Part shown: positions 19,001 to 26,333 of the stretch, piece by piece
Layout of the letters: every line of letters starts with the position of its first letter
How positions within the stretch are numbered: the first letter of the stretch is position 1
Source: CAIVVT01 sp052145115
GTDB lineage: Bacteria; Acidobacteriota; Terriglobia; Bryobacterales; Bryobacteraceae
DNA length: 64,000 nucleotides
Assembly (NCBI GenBank): GCA_052145115.1
Contig: JBKQPG010000004.1
Location: 1 to 64,000 of the forward strand
Reading direction: 5' to 3'
Program-made: the position numbers and the translations under genes
Notes under the pieces: generated by a model
Seen by the model: only the letters and a program-made list of their open reading frames with translations
What the model was told of the DNA's origin: nothing
Databases searched by the model: none

Positions 19001-19084
19001 GGCGGCTTCGACGATCTGCCCGGGCGGCATGGTGCTGTCGAGCAGCGAGTAGTAGCTGTGATTGTGCAGTGCGGCGTAGCGCAT
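16037..19084 (-). CDS. dnaE2: Error-prone DNA polymerase III alpha subunit DnaE2/ImuC
   Basis: Protein of 1015 aa starting at 19084 (MRYAALHNHSYYSLLDST). It is the catalytic polymerase of the ImuB-DnaE2 translesion mutasome. The N-terminal PHP domain has LHNHSYYSLLDST and GLADRDTLAGAVAFYKRA. The C-family polymerase core has LARGSAAGSLVCYVLGISN, then FERFLNRERMQFAKLADIDL, where the aspartates of the DIDLD motif bind metal, and MHPCGLVISGDP. Finger and HhH/OB regions follow (FNKAHSAAYAVEAFAGAWLK, DQVKGLTQNSLDRI, VRVCGLVVADRHHPTGDGT). Length and short C terminus without a clamp-loader tail fit DnaE2 rather than replicative DnaE1. It starts 8 bp after imuB and shares its operator. Confidence 0.92.
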   Translation of the reverse strand: MRYAALHNHSYYSLLDSTMPPGQIVEAAAASGMPAVGLADRDTLAGAVAFYKRARAAGIHPVIGSEVTLDGGATLVLLIENTRGYRNLCRLLTARIEHPNGLTHDCLQQFAEGLICLAGPRSEIARAIRSNADPAPALNFLRTVYGPNLVLEISPHADEDLYLARLCATLARRHRVPLVTACDTHYLAPEDRLRYDILAAMRTLTLLNQSHPDKLPPGRHHWHTGEEMARYFGGLRQAMENTVRVAERCRFDFELGDIRFPKFPCENPVALLRAKVEAGVERRYGRDAEPRVRERLERELGVIEEVGYAEYFLVFADLVEWCATENIWTLARGSAAGSLVCYVLGISNVCPFRFGLTFERFLNRERMQFAKLADIDLDLPWDRRDEVIRHVFERYGEEHVAMIGAVHTFQGRSAVADIAKVYGIPEREARRFTEHIPWMRGDAAEAVRRTPECSHLPYNEEPYKTVLAMAGEFDGIPRHFAMHPCGLVISGDPIADRMPLFKSSKELLTTHYAMDDVEELGLLKMDLLGQAGLSVLRDTLQNVEQSRGERIELEGIDWQDEATWEAIATGNARGVFHIESPAMTGLLVMSDCRDIDCLTAVESIIRPGAANEGHKRAFARRHQGLEPVTFAHPSLEPLLADTYGLMAFEEHILLVANGFAGLPWGRSDQLRRALVKNRDPELIDSLGAEFRERARALGRKTEEIENVWTMVREFAGYMFNKAHSAAYAVEAFAGAWLKTRYPAEFLAAVLTSRRGFYSPLLYVLEALRQGARFRLPDLHESDPRRFLVEGNTILLPLDQVKGLTQNSLDRITAGRPFHDIGDFFRHVKPSRAEWLALLKAGALDVFGEPRGRLFWRLQRLETAVQPGMSFRGADATLIEPELPAAFDPAPELQARWEHEVLGFPVSVHPLEYFAPGRDWRRYLSAADLTRRQQSLYGKQVRVCGLVVADRHHPTGDGTMKFLTLADWTGFLEVSLFARVYREYGHKTVHPVLGIEATVDPFDNRKGFALNGQRVL

Positions 19085-19092
19085 GGCGACTA

Positions 19093-20268
19093 CTAGGCCG
19101 CATCGGGCGCGGCCAACTCGTAGCCGCGCAACACCGCCGCGGGGCCGTGCAAGCGGCGCAACAGGTCGATGGTGCAGGCCAGCCTGGCGTCGAATTGGCG
19201 GCGCGGCGAGACGGGCGCGAACAGCTCCAGTTGCGGCGAGGGGCGGTACACGCGGCCGGCCTTCAGCCGCAGCGCGCGCAGACGGACGCGCCGCGACCAC
19301 GCCGCTGCCAGCAGTTGCGGCAGCACCGGGAAGACGTCGGTGTCCAGTGCCACCGGCTCGGTGAAGTCGTAACTGCGGCGCGACTCCTCGCGGTCGGTGT
19401 AAACGAGTTCCAGCGTGATACGCCGGATTTCACTCCTCCGCGCGCGGACCTGCGCCATCAGCTTCTCGGCCATGCGGCGCAGGGTCAGCCGCAGAAAAGG
19501 CTCGTCCCAGACGTCCTCGGCAAAGTCGCTGCATTCGCTCCAGCCCGCCTCCGCGGCCTTCTTTTTGCCGACCGGCTCTTCCGATACCCCCTGGGCGCGG
19601 CGCTGCTGAGGCAGGGCGTTCCGTCCCAGGATCGCCGCCAGCGCGTCGACCGGTGCAGCGGCCAGTTGCGCGCACGTGCGAATCCCGGCCAGCTCCATGG
19701 ATTGAAGGGCGCGCGAATCCAGGCCGGGCAGCCAGGCCAGCGGCAGAGGGGCCAGAAACGCCCGTTCGTTGCCCGCCGCGACCGTCAGTTGGGCCGCCGG
19801 CTTGCGGACCCGCGCGGCGATGCGGGCGACCAGTTTATTGGTGGCGATGCCCGCCGAGATCGACAGCCGCAGCCACTCCCGCACGGTGGCCCGCAGACCG
19901 GCGACCACCTGCTCCGGCGGCTGGTGGAGGGCCCGCCTGGTCCCGGTGAGATCGAGCCACGCCGAACCGACCGCGGAAGGCTCCACCAGTGGCGTGGTTT
20001 CGCGGCACAGGCTCAGAATCTGGTCGAAGAACCGCTCGTAGAGGTCGAAGTGGGCCGGCAGGACGATCAACGGCGGCACGGCGCGCCGCGCCCGCGACGT
20101 CGGCCAGCCGGGACGGATGCCGAAGCGGCGGGCCTCGCCGCTGGCCGAGAGCACGACGCCGCGCCGCTCGCCACCAACGATGACGGGCCGGCCCCGCAGC
20201 CGCCGGTCGGCCGCCTGCTCGATGGAGGCGAAGAAGCGATCGCCGTCCCAATGGACCACGGTTCTCAT
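19093..20268 (-). CDS. imuB: ImuB-like Y-family polymerase homolog, catalytic site degenerate
   Basis: Protein of 391 aa with the Y-family fold: MRTVVHWDGDRFFASIEQ at the N terminus keeps the first acidic residue (D8). The second site, normally SxDExxLD, reads SAVGSAWLDLTG here, so the catalytic Asp-Glu pair is replaced by Gly-Ser. This loss is typical of ImuB, a scaffold that binds the clamp and DnaE2 instead of making DNA. HhH-like and little-finger regions follow (LPLAWLPGLDSRALQSMELA, ITLELVYTDREESRRSYDFT). The 8-bp spacing to dnaE2 indicates one transcript. An imuA gene, usually the first gene of this cassette, is not found upstream. Confidence 0.85.
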   Translation of the reverse strand: MRTVVHWDGDRFFASIEQAADRRLRGRPVIVGGERRGVVLSASGEARRFGIRPGWPTSRARRAVPPLIVLPAHFDLYERFFDQILSLCRETTPLVEPSAVGSAWLDLTGTRRALHQPPEQVVAGLRATVREWLRLSISAGIATNKLVARIAARVRKPAAQLTVAAGNERAFLAPLPLAWLPGLDSRALQSMELAGIRTCAQLAAAPVDALAAILGRNALPQQRRAQGVSEEPVGKKKAAEAGWSECSDFAEDVWDEPFLRLTLRRMAEKLMAQVRARRSEIRRITLELVYTDREESRRSYDFTEPVALDTDVFPVLPQLLAAAWSRRVRLRALRLKAGRVYRPSPQLELFAPVSPRRQFDARLACTIDLLRRLHGPAAVLRGYELAAPDAA

Positions 20269-20277
20269 GGGCGTTTA

Positions 20278-20297
20278 TAGTGTAAAGTCTTACACTA
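20278..20297. promoter_or_regulatory. Perfect palindromic operator before imuB-dnaE2
   Basis: TAGTGTAA-N4-TTACACTA, a perfect 8-bp inverted repeat with 4-bp spacer, begins 9 bp upstream of the imuB ATG. On the minus strand it overlaps a plausible -10 (TAAGAC at 20292-20287) that lies 16 bp from TTGTCA (20314-20309), as expected of a repressor site. As imuB-dnaE2 cassettes are usually SOS-controlled, LexA is the leading candidate, but the sequence is not the E. coli or Bacillus LexA box and another repressor is possible. Confidence 0.7.
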
Positions 20298-20298
20298 T

Positions 20299-20530
20299 TT
20301 TCGCCCGGTGACAAGGGTCTGCGGGATGATTTTCAGGCCGGGGAAGAATGAGGGAACAGGGCGCGGATCTGCTCACCGAGCGCCCCCCCCCAGCACGCGT
20401 AACCAGCTCATTCCGGACGGTGCAATGTGCACCCCGCCCGCCCTGCCTGAACCGGCCGGGGGGGCGCGGTTTCCACCCTCCGGAAACCGCACGAAAAATC
20501 CCGTGCGGTCCGGATAAGCCATTGATTTAC
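20299..20530. other. Intergenic region with hairpin
   Basis: 232 bp between imuB and a small secreted-protein gene. It holds the imuB promoter on the minus strand and, at 20480-20512, a hairpin: CCGG and CCGCACG pair with CGTGCGG and CCGG around an 8-nt AAAAATCC loop, with a small internal bulge. The hairpin lies ~20 bp past the stop of the gene at 20531 and may terminate it, although no T-tract follows. No gene seen. Confidence 0.45.
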
Positions 20531-20923
20531 TTACTGCTTCTTTGCTTCGAACGGGAAGCTGCGCTGCCCGCCCTCGCGCGCCGAGGTGCCTTTCAGTGTG
20601 TCGCCCTCGAGCGTGCCTTCATACTTGGTGGTCATGCTGCCGTTGGGGCCTTCCGTTGTCGTCGTGAAGCTGAACTTGTTGCCATCGATCTTGCCGTCGG
20701 AGACGGTCGCCTGGCGGTCGCCCCACGGACCGGTCAGGGTCAGGCTGCCGGTCAGCTTCGCGCCGTCGGCTTTGAGGTCAAACACCGTAGTGATCGTGAT
20801 TTCGCCGCTGCCGTCACGGGAGGGGCGCTTCATTTCGGCCTTCCATTTCCCGTCGATGTCCGCCGCGAAAACGGCGATCCCGGCGACGAGCAACAAAACG
20901 AGAGTCAATGCAACTGTTTTCAC
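20531..20923 (-). CDS. Small secreted protein, tandem paralog 1
   Basis: 130 aa starting at a GTG at 20923, which aligns exactly with the ATG of the downstream-numbered paralog and is preceded by the same AGCAGGAG ribosome site. A signal peptide (MKTVALTLVLLLVAGIAVFA) is cleaved before ADIDGKWKAEMKRP. The mature ~110-aa domain reads as a small beta-barrel: FDLKADGAKLTGSLTLTG, VSDGKIDGNKFSFTT, TTKYEGTLEGDTLKGT, ending EAKKQ. This type is common in acidobacterial genomes and has no assigned function; a lipocalin-like fold is a guess. It is about two-thirds identical by eye to the gene at 21148 and arose by tandem duplication with it. Confidence 0.8.
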   Translation of the reverse strand: MKTVALTLVLLLVAGIAVFAADIDGKWKAEMKRPSRDGSGEITITTVFDLKADGAKLTGSLTLTGPWGDRQATVSDGKIDGNKFSFTTTTEGPNGSMTTKYEGTLEGDTLKGTSAREGGQRSFPFEAKKQ

Positions 20924-20975
20924 AATTTTTCTCCTGCTAGATTGAAAAGCGCCGCGGAGTCGCCGGAGATTACCG

Positions 20976-21091
20976 CTGTCATCGGCATTTTCTCCGTCCA
21001 CGTCAGTTGGCCGGATCCCCTGGGCGCCCGTTTACCTACAGTCTGCCGGAAACGCTGCGTCACCGCACCCGGCCGCGCGGCGCGATTTCCA
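20976..21091 (+). pseudogene. Remnant of the priA 5' end
   Basis: The sequence aligns with the first ~116 bp of priA at 21596: shared blocks include CCGGAAACGCTGCG, CCCCTGGG and GAGATTACCG just upstream. The start codon is CTG in place of ATG, a 1-bp deletion near codon 7 breaks the frame, and homology ends near 21091. It lies between the two small secreted-protein paralogs, exactly where a tandem duplication of [secreted gene + divergent promoter + priA start] would leave it. No expression or function is expected. Confidence 0.85.
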
Positions 21092-21104
21092 CTCCTTCAG
21101 GGAC

Positions 21105-21124
21105 TGCATGCGCAACCGCATGCA
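21105..21124 (-). terminator. Hairpin after secreted paralog 2
   Basis: TGCATGCG-CAAC-CGCATGCA, a perfect 8-bp stem with a 4-nt loop, 23 bp beyond the stop of the minus-strand gene at 21148. No T-tract follows. The paralogous gene at 20531 also has a hairpin at the same relative place but of different sequence. Confidence 0.5.
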
Positions 21125-21147
21125 CCGAACCTGACGGGTCGTTTGAT

Positions 21148-21543
21148 TTACTGTTTCTTCGCTTCAAAGGGACGGCTTTGCGGCGCGCCCTGGCGCATTG
21201 CCGTGCCCTTGAGGAGATCGCCCTCGACGGTGCACTCGTATTTTGTCGTCACCAGGCCGTTAGGGGTTTGGTTCACCACTGTGAAGGTATACTTGTTGCC
21301 GTCGATCTTGCCGTCGGAGATGGCGACCTGGTGGTCGCCGCGGGGACCGCCGGAGATATCCACCGTGCCGGTCAGATTCGCGCCATCGGCTTTGAGAGTG
21401 AACAGCAAGGTGATGGTGGTCGGGCTGCCGCCGTTGCGCGCCGGCCGTTTGTTTTCGGATTTCCATTTCCCGTCGATGTCGGCGCCGAAAACGGTCATGC
21501 CGGCGACGACCAATAAAATCAGAGTGGTTGCAAATGCTTTCAT
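21148..21543 (-). CDS. Small secreted protein, tandem paralog 2
   Basis: 131 aa with signal peptide MKAFATTLILLVVAGMTVFG and mature start ADIDGKWKSENKRPARNGG. The mature part parallels the gene at 20531 along its length: FTLKADGANLTGTVDISGG, ISDGKIDGNKYTFTVV, TTKYECTVEGDLLKGT, FEAKKQ. AGCAGGAGCGAACTT precedes the ATG. It diverges from priA with 52 bp between starts, so the promoters must overlap. This copy sits beside intact priA and is therefore probably the ancestral one. Function unknown. Confidence 0.82.
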   Translation of the reverse strand: MKAFATTLILLVVAGMTVFGADIDGKWKSENKRPARNGGSPTTITLLFTLKADGANLTGTVDISGGPRGDHQVAISDGKIDGNKYTFTVVNQTPNGLVTTKYECTVEGDLLKGTAMRQGAPQSRPFEAKKQ

Positions 21544-21595
21544 AAGTTCGCTCCTGCTACATTAAAAAGCGCCGCGGAAGGCCGGGAGATTACCG

Positions 21596-24016
21596 ATGGA
21601 AGCGGTTTTTTTGTTCATCGACGTCAGCTTGCCGGTTCCCCTGGGACGTCCGTTCACCTACCGCCTCCCGGAAACGCTGCGCCGCCGGGCCGCTCCGGGC
21701 TGCAGAATCATTGTACCGTTTGGAGCGCGCAAAATGACCGGGGTGATTCTCAAGGCCCACAACCAGCCGCCTGAAATGGAGACCAGGGAGGCCTTGCGGC
21801 TGCTCGATGAGGAGCCGGTCCTGGACACGAAACTGCTCGCGCTGGGGCGCTGGGTGGCGGAGTATTATCGCGCGCCGCTGGGCGAAGTGCTGCGCGGGAT
21901 GGCGCCGCTGGCCGGGGAAGTCCGGCAATCCAGGTTCTGGGCGCTGACCGACCATGGCCACGACGTGGTCCGGCAACTGCTGATCGGCGAAACGGGCGAC
22001 GATCCGGCGGTTGCGCTGCTGCGCGGGCTGGAGCAGCGGCCGTTGAGCGAAAGCACGCTCGAACGCAAGTTCACAGGCGCAAAAAAACTGCTCAAGACTT
22101 TGCAAAACAAAGGCTTGGTAGATCGGGAGCAAACCGTGGCCGAACGCGATCCCCTGCGCGCCCCGGCCATCCGGATGCGCGCCGAATTCAACGGCCGTCA
22201 CGAGGAAATCAAGCTGACCCGGATCCAGCGCGAGCTGATCGCCTATCTCGAACTGCACCCCGGCTCGCACAACCTGGTGGACCTGAGCGTGGTGGTGAAG
22301 GGGGCCAGCGCGGCGGCGCGGGCACTGGCCCGGCGCCAGTTGGTCGGCCTGACGAGGGAGCCGCTCACCGTCGACACCGCCTGGGCGCAGCCGCGCCACG
22401 CGCTCAATCCGCATCAACAGACGGCCGTGGAGGCGATCCGCGGCGCCATGGCGGAGCGCCGCTTCCACACGTTTCTGCTGCACGGCGTCACCGGATCGGG
22501 CAAAACCGAGGTCTATCTGAACGCCATCGAAGGCGCGCTGGCCGGCGGCCGCGGCGTGCTGATGTTGGTGCCGGAGATCGGCCTCACCCCGGCCATGGCG
22601 GGACAGTTTTACGCCCGTTTCGGCGATCGCGTGGCGATCCTGCACTCGGCCTTCAACGACCGCGAGCGGGCCGGCCAATGGCGCCGGCTGAGGACGGGCG
22701 AGGCCACGGTCGCGGTGGGCACGCGCTCGGCGGTCTTCGCGCCGGTGCAGGAGCTGGGGCTGATCGTCGTCGACGAGGAGCACGACGGCAGCTACAAACA
22801 GGAGGAGACGCCGCGCTACAACGGGCGCGACGTGGCTATTCTGCGGGGCCGCGAGGAGGGCGCCTGCGTGGTGCTGGGCTCGGCCACGCCGAGCCTCGAA
22901 AGCCGCTATAACGTGGAGCGCGGCAAGTCGCAATTGCTCGAATTGCCGGAGCGCGTGGGCGAGCGCCCGATGCCGCGCGTCGAGCTGATCGACATGCGCG
23001 AGGAGTTCCTGGAGACGCGCTCCAACGCCCTGTTTTCGCGGCGCCTGGTGGAGGCGGTGCAGGCCAAACTGGAGGCCGGCGAGCAGGTGATGCTGCTGCT
23101 GAACCGGCGCGGATATTCGTCGGCGGTGGCCTGCCGCAGCTGCGGCGAGCGCATCCAGTGCGTCAACTGCGCCGTGCCGATGACCTGGCACAAGCGCGAC
23201 CAGCGGCTGCTGTGCCACTATTGCAACTACGCCGCCCGCGTGCCCGACAGGTGCCCGCAATGCGACAGCGAGCACATCCATTTTCTGGGCAGCGGCTCGG
23301 AACGCGTGGAGGAGGAGCTGCACCGCCACTTCGCCGGCGCGCGCATCGCGCGGCTGGACCGCGACACGGTGACCGGCAAGCACAAGTACGAGGAGATCCT
23401 GGGCGGATTCCGCGAGGGCAATTTCGACATTCTGGTCGGCACCCAGATGATCGCCAAGGGTCACGACATTCCCAACGTGACGCTGGTTGGCGTGGTCAAC
23501 GCCGATCTGGGCCTGGGCGTGCCGGATTTCCGCGCCGCCGAGCGCACGTTCCAGTTGTTGACGCAGGTGGCCGGGCGCGCCGGCCGGCATCTGCTGCCGG
23601 GCGTCGTGCTCGTGCAGACCTATAACCCCGACCATTACTCGATCCGCTGCGCCGCGGAACAGGATTACGCGAAGTTCTACGCCAAGGAGCTCGAATTCCG
23701 GCGCCTGATGCGCTATCCGCCTTTCAGCGCGCTGGCCAACGTGCTGGTGCGCGCCCGAGAGCAGGCCGACGCCCTGCGCATGAGCGGCGTGCTGGCCGAG
23801 CTGCTCAAGGACCCGGGCGCGGGCCTGAAGGCGCTCGGGCCGGCCGAGGCGCCGGTGCCGCGGTTGAAGAACGAGTACCGTTATCAGATGCTGATCAAGG
23901 CGCGCTCGCGCCCCGAGCTGAACAAGACCCTGCAGCGGCTGCAGCTTCACGCCCTGGACGAGAAGTGGCCGGCCACGGCGCTGGTGGTGGATGTCGATCC
24001 CCTGAATCTGTTGTAA
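21596..24016 (+). CDS. priA: Primosomal replication-restart helicase PriA
   Basis: Protein of 806 aa. PriA unwinds stalled forks from 3' to 5' and loads the primosome. The N-terminal DNA-binding domain starts MEAVFLFIDVSLPVPLGRPF with GCRIIVPFGARKMTGVIL. The helicase core has Walker A GVTGSGKTEVYLNAI near residue 300, VPEIGLTPAM, the DEEH box VVDEEHDGSYKQEETPRYNG and LGSATPSLES. Paired zinc motifs follow near 510-560 (CRSCGERIQCVNC, CHYCNYAARVPDRCPQC). Helicase motifs VGTQMIAKGHDIPNVTLVGV and QVAGRAGRH are intact. Length is slightly above the usual ~730. A broken copy of its 5' end lies at 20976. Confidence 0.96.
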   Translation: MEAVFLFIDVSLPVPLGRPFTYRLPETLRRRAAPGCRIIVPFGARKMTGVILKAHNQPPEMETREALRLLDEEPVLDTKLLALGRWVAEYYRAPLGEVLRGMAPLAGEVRQSRFWALTDHGHDVVRQLLIGETGDDPAVALLRGLEQRPLSESTLERKFTGAKKLLKTLQNKGLVDREQTVAERDPLRAPAIRMRAEFNGRHEEIKLTRIQRELIAYLELHPGSHNLVDLSVVVKGASAAARALARRQLVGLTREPLTVDTAWAQPRHALNPHQQTAVEAIRGAMAERRFHTFLLHGVTGSGKTEVYLNAIEGALAGGRGVLMLVPEIGLTPAMAGQFYARFGDRVAILHSAFNDRERAGQWRRLRTGEATVAVGTRSAVFAPVQELGLIVVDEEHDGSYKQEETPRYNGRDVAILRGREEGACVVLGSATPSLESRYNVERGKSQLLELPERVGERPMPRVELIDMREEFLETRSNALFSRRLVEAVQAKLEAGEQVMLLLNRRGYSSAVACRSCGERIQCVNCAVPMTWHKRDQRLLCHYCNYAARVPDRCPQCDSEHIHFLGSGSERVEEELHRHFAGARIARLDRDTVTGKHKYEEILGGFREGNFDILVGTQMIAKGHDIPNVTLVGVVNADLGLGVPDFRAAERTFQLLTQVAGRAGRHLLPGVVLVQTYNPDHYSIRCAAEQDYAKFYAKELEFRRLMRYPPFSALANVLVRAREQADALRMSGVLAELLKDPGAGLKALGPAEAPVPRLKNEYRYQMLIKARSRPELNKTLQRLQLHALDEKWPATALVVDVDPLNLL

Positions 24017-24031
24017 AACTTAAAGCGAAGC

Positions 24032-24799
24032 GTGCAGCCGTTCGAATACAACACCGCCAACCTGATTGCCGCCCTGTCGTTCTACGGGCCGGCGGAACGA
24101 CGCGCGGGCCTGACGCTGGTGACTTCGCCGGTGCAGCACTCGGCCTTCAACGTCGCGGTCATCGACGCGACCGTGGCGGATGAGACCGATCTGGCGGCGC
24201 GCGTGCACGCGGCGTCGAAACACTTCCGCGGCCTGTTGCGCGGATGGAATTTCTACGCCTGCGAGGATCTGCTCCTGCCCCGCATGGCGCGGCGCCTGGA
24301 CGATCTTCTCGACCCGCTGCGCCTGGCGCGGATCCTGGATGCGCCGGGCATGGAAACCATGGAACTCGAGGCGCCCGTTCGCGAGCCGCCCCCGCTGCGC
24401 TTCGAGCCGGTGGCGGATGACCGCCAGAGGCAGGCCTTCACCGGCCTGATCGCGGCGGCATTCCACATCCCTTACGCCACGGCGCGCGTGTTATATGAGC
24501 CGGAGGAGCGCTGGCACAACGCGCTGCAGGCCTGGGTGGGCTATCTCGACGGCCAGCCGGTGACATGCGGGGCGGCGATCGAACACGCCGGAGCGCTGGG
24601 GATCTACTCGGTGGCGACGACGCCCGAGCACCGCCGCCGCGGCTGCGCCGAGGCGATCGTACGACACGCCGTCGCCGAGCGCCGCCGGCGCGGCTTCGCC
24701 GGACCGCTGGTGCTGCAATCCACGCCCGACGGCCGGCGGCTGTACCGCGCCCTGGGCTTCAAACGCACCACTCGTTTCGCCGTGTACGCCACCGCCTGA
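24032..24799 (+). CDS. GNAT-family N-acetyltransferase
   Basis: Protein of 255 aa with a GTG start 15 bp after priA. The N-terminal ~130 aa (MQPFEYNTANLIAALSFYG, then FNVAVIDATVADETDLAARV and EDLLLPRMARRLDDLL) are a helical extension not recognised. The C-terminal half is a GNAT fold: DDRQRQAFTGLIAAAFHIPY, VGYLDGQPVTCGAAIEHAGA, IYSVATTPEHRRRGCAEAIV with the acetyl-CoA Q/RxxGxG/A-type loop RRRGCAEA, and LVLQSTPDGRRLYRALGFKR. Substrate unknown. Its 3' end overlaps the convergent hutH gene by 41 bp. Confidence 0.83.
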   Translation: MQPFEYNTANLIAALSFYGPAERRAGLTLVTSPVQHSAFNVAVIDATVADETDLAARVHAASKHFRGLLRGWNFYACEDLLLPRMARRLDDLLDPLRLARILDAPGMETMELEAPVREPPPLRFEPVADDRQRQAFTGLIAAAFHIPYATARVLYEPEERWHNALQAWVGYLDGQPVTCGAAIEHAGALGIYSVATTPEHRRRGCAEAIVRHAVAERRRRGFAGPLVLQSTPDGRRLYRALGFKRTTRFAVYATA

Positions 24800-26276
24800 G
24801 CCACTCGCAGGCGGCGCGCAAATCCTCGTGAAAAGGCCGGTCGCCGGTGCGCGGCGGGCACACCTCCAGGAACGCCGCGCGCAGCTTCTCGAGCCGCGCG
24901 CCCGTTTTCAGCGGCCGCAGCGATTCCAGCGCCTGCGTCGCGCACAGCAGTTCAATCGCCAGGATGGCGCGCAGGTGGTCCGTGGCCTGCCGCAGCTTGA
25001 GCGCCGCGGTCATGCCCATGCTCACGAAATCCTCCTTGTTGCCGCTGGTCGGCACCGAGCCGGGCGAAGCGGGCGTCGCCAAAACTCGGCACTCGGCCAG
25101 CAGCGCCGAGGCGGTCACTTGCAGCATCATGTGACCCGACTCCAACCCCGGGTGCGTGGCCAGGAATGGCGGCAGGCCTTCGTTGAACGAGGGATTCAGC
25201 AATCTGTCGGTGCGCCGCTCGCTGATGCCTCCCAGCGCGGTCAGCGCGACGGCCAGAAAGTCGCATTGGAAAGCCAGATGCTCGCCATGGAAATTGCCGC
25301 CGGAAAGGATCTCCGCGCCGAACACCAGCGGGTTGTCGGTGGCGGCGTTGAGTTCGATCGAGAAGACGCGCCGCGCCTCGGCCAGCGCGTCGCGCACGGC
25401 GCCGTGCACCTGCGGGGCGCAGCGCAGCGAGTAGGCGTCCTGCACACGCGGGCAGGTGGCGTGCGTCTGGCGGATCTCACTGCCGTCGAGCAGCGCCGTA
25501 AGCAGGGCCGCGCTGGCCTGCTGGCCGGGGTGCGGCCGGGCGTCGTGAATGCGCGCGTCGTACGCCCGCGGCGTGCCGCGCAGCGCATCCAGCGACAGCG
25601 CACAGGCGGCGTCGGCCGCCTCGCACAGGTCCTCCAGATCGAGCAACGCCAGGCTCGCCAGCGCCAGCATGGCCTGGGTGCCGTTGACCAGCGAGATGCC
25701 TTCCTTCGCTTCCAGCCGCAGCGCTTCGAGGCCCGCCCCGCGCAGGGCCTCGGCGCCCGGCACACGGCGCCGCTCCGGCCCGGCGTTGATGAACGCCTCG
25801 CCTTCGCCGATGAGCACCAGCGCCATGTGCGCCAGCGGGGCCAGGTCGCCGCTGGCTCCGACGCTGCCGCGCGAAGGCACCATCGGCGTAACGCCGCGAT
25901 TGAGCAGCTCGCACAGCCGCTCCGCGATCAGCGGCCGGATGCCGGACAGGCCCTTGGCCAGGACGTTGGCGCGGATCAGCATCATCGCCCGAACGGTTTC
26001 CACGTCCAGCGGCTCGCCCACGCCGCAGGCGTGCGAGCGCAACAGGTTGTGCTGCAACTGGGCCAGGTCCGGCTGCGGGATGCGCGCGTTGGATAGATAT
26101 CCGAAGCCCGTGTTGACGGCGTAAACCGGCTCGTCGCCGGCGGCCAGGCGTTCCACTGTCGCGCGCGAGGCGCGCATGCGTTCCAGAGCTTCGGTGGCCA
26201 GCGAGACCGGGACACCACCGCGCGCCACGCGGGCTACGTCTTCGGGGTTCAACTGCGAGCCTGTGAGAACGACCAT
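24759..26276 (-). CDS. hutH: Histidine ammonia-lyase
   Basis: Protein of 505 aa starting at 26276 (MVVLTGSQLNPEDVARVARG); an in-frame ATG at 26285 is a close alternative. It deaminates histidine to urocanate through the MIO cofactor made from Ala-Ser-Gly, seen in GSVGASGDLAPLAHMAL near residue 145. Further family motifs are YAVNTGFGYLSNARI near 52, NLLRSHACGVGEP, VQDAYSLRCAPQVHGA near 320 and GGNFHGEHLAFQCD near 375. No hutU, hutI or hutG lies nearby, so urocanate use must depend on genes elsewhere. A related tyrosine ammonia-lyase cannot be fully excluded. The 3' end overlaps the convergent GNAT gene. Confidence 0.9.
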   Translation of the reverse strand: MVVLTGSQLNPEDVARVARGGVPVSLATEALERMRASRATVERLAAGDEPVYAVNTGFGYLSNARIPQPDLAQLQHNLLRSHACGVGEPLDVETVRAMMLIRANVLAKGLSGIRPLIAERLCELLNRGVTPMVPSRGSVGASGDLAPLAHMALVLIGEGEAFINAGPERRRVPGAEALRGAGLEALRLEAKEGISLVNGTQAMLALASLALLDLEDLCEAADAACALSLDALRGTPRAYDARIHDARPHPGQQASAALLTALLDGSEIRQTHATCPRVQDAYSLRCAPQVHGAVRDALAEARRVFSIELNAATDNPLVFGAEILSGGNFHGEHLAFQCDFLAVALTALGGISERRTDRLLNPSFNEGLPPFLATHPGLESGHMMLQVTASALLAECRVLATPASPGSVPTSGNKEDFVSMGMTAALKLRQATDHLRAILAIELLCATQALESLRPLKTGARLEKLRAAFLEVCPPRTGDRPFHEDLRAACEWLRRWRTRRNEWCV

Positions 26277-26333
26277 TGCTCCCATATCGTAAACCCCCGC
26301 TATGCTCAGGAGGGAGGACGCCCCCGGAGCCGC

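Noticed and set aside
17..19096. Very long open frames opposite pyc, dnaE2, priA, hutH and the Csm genes
   Set aside because: They run antisense to proteins with clear motifs, lack recognisable domains and ribosome sites, and are expected at this GC content.
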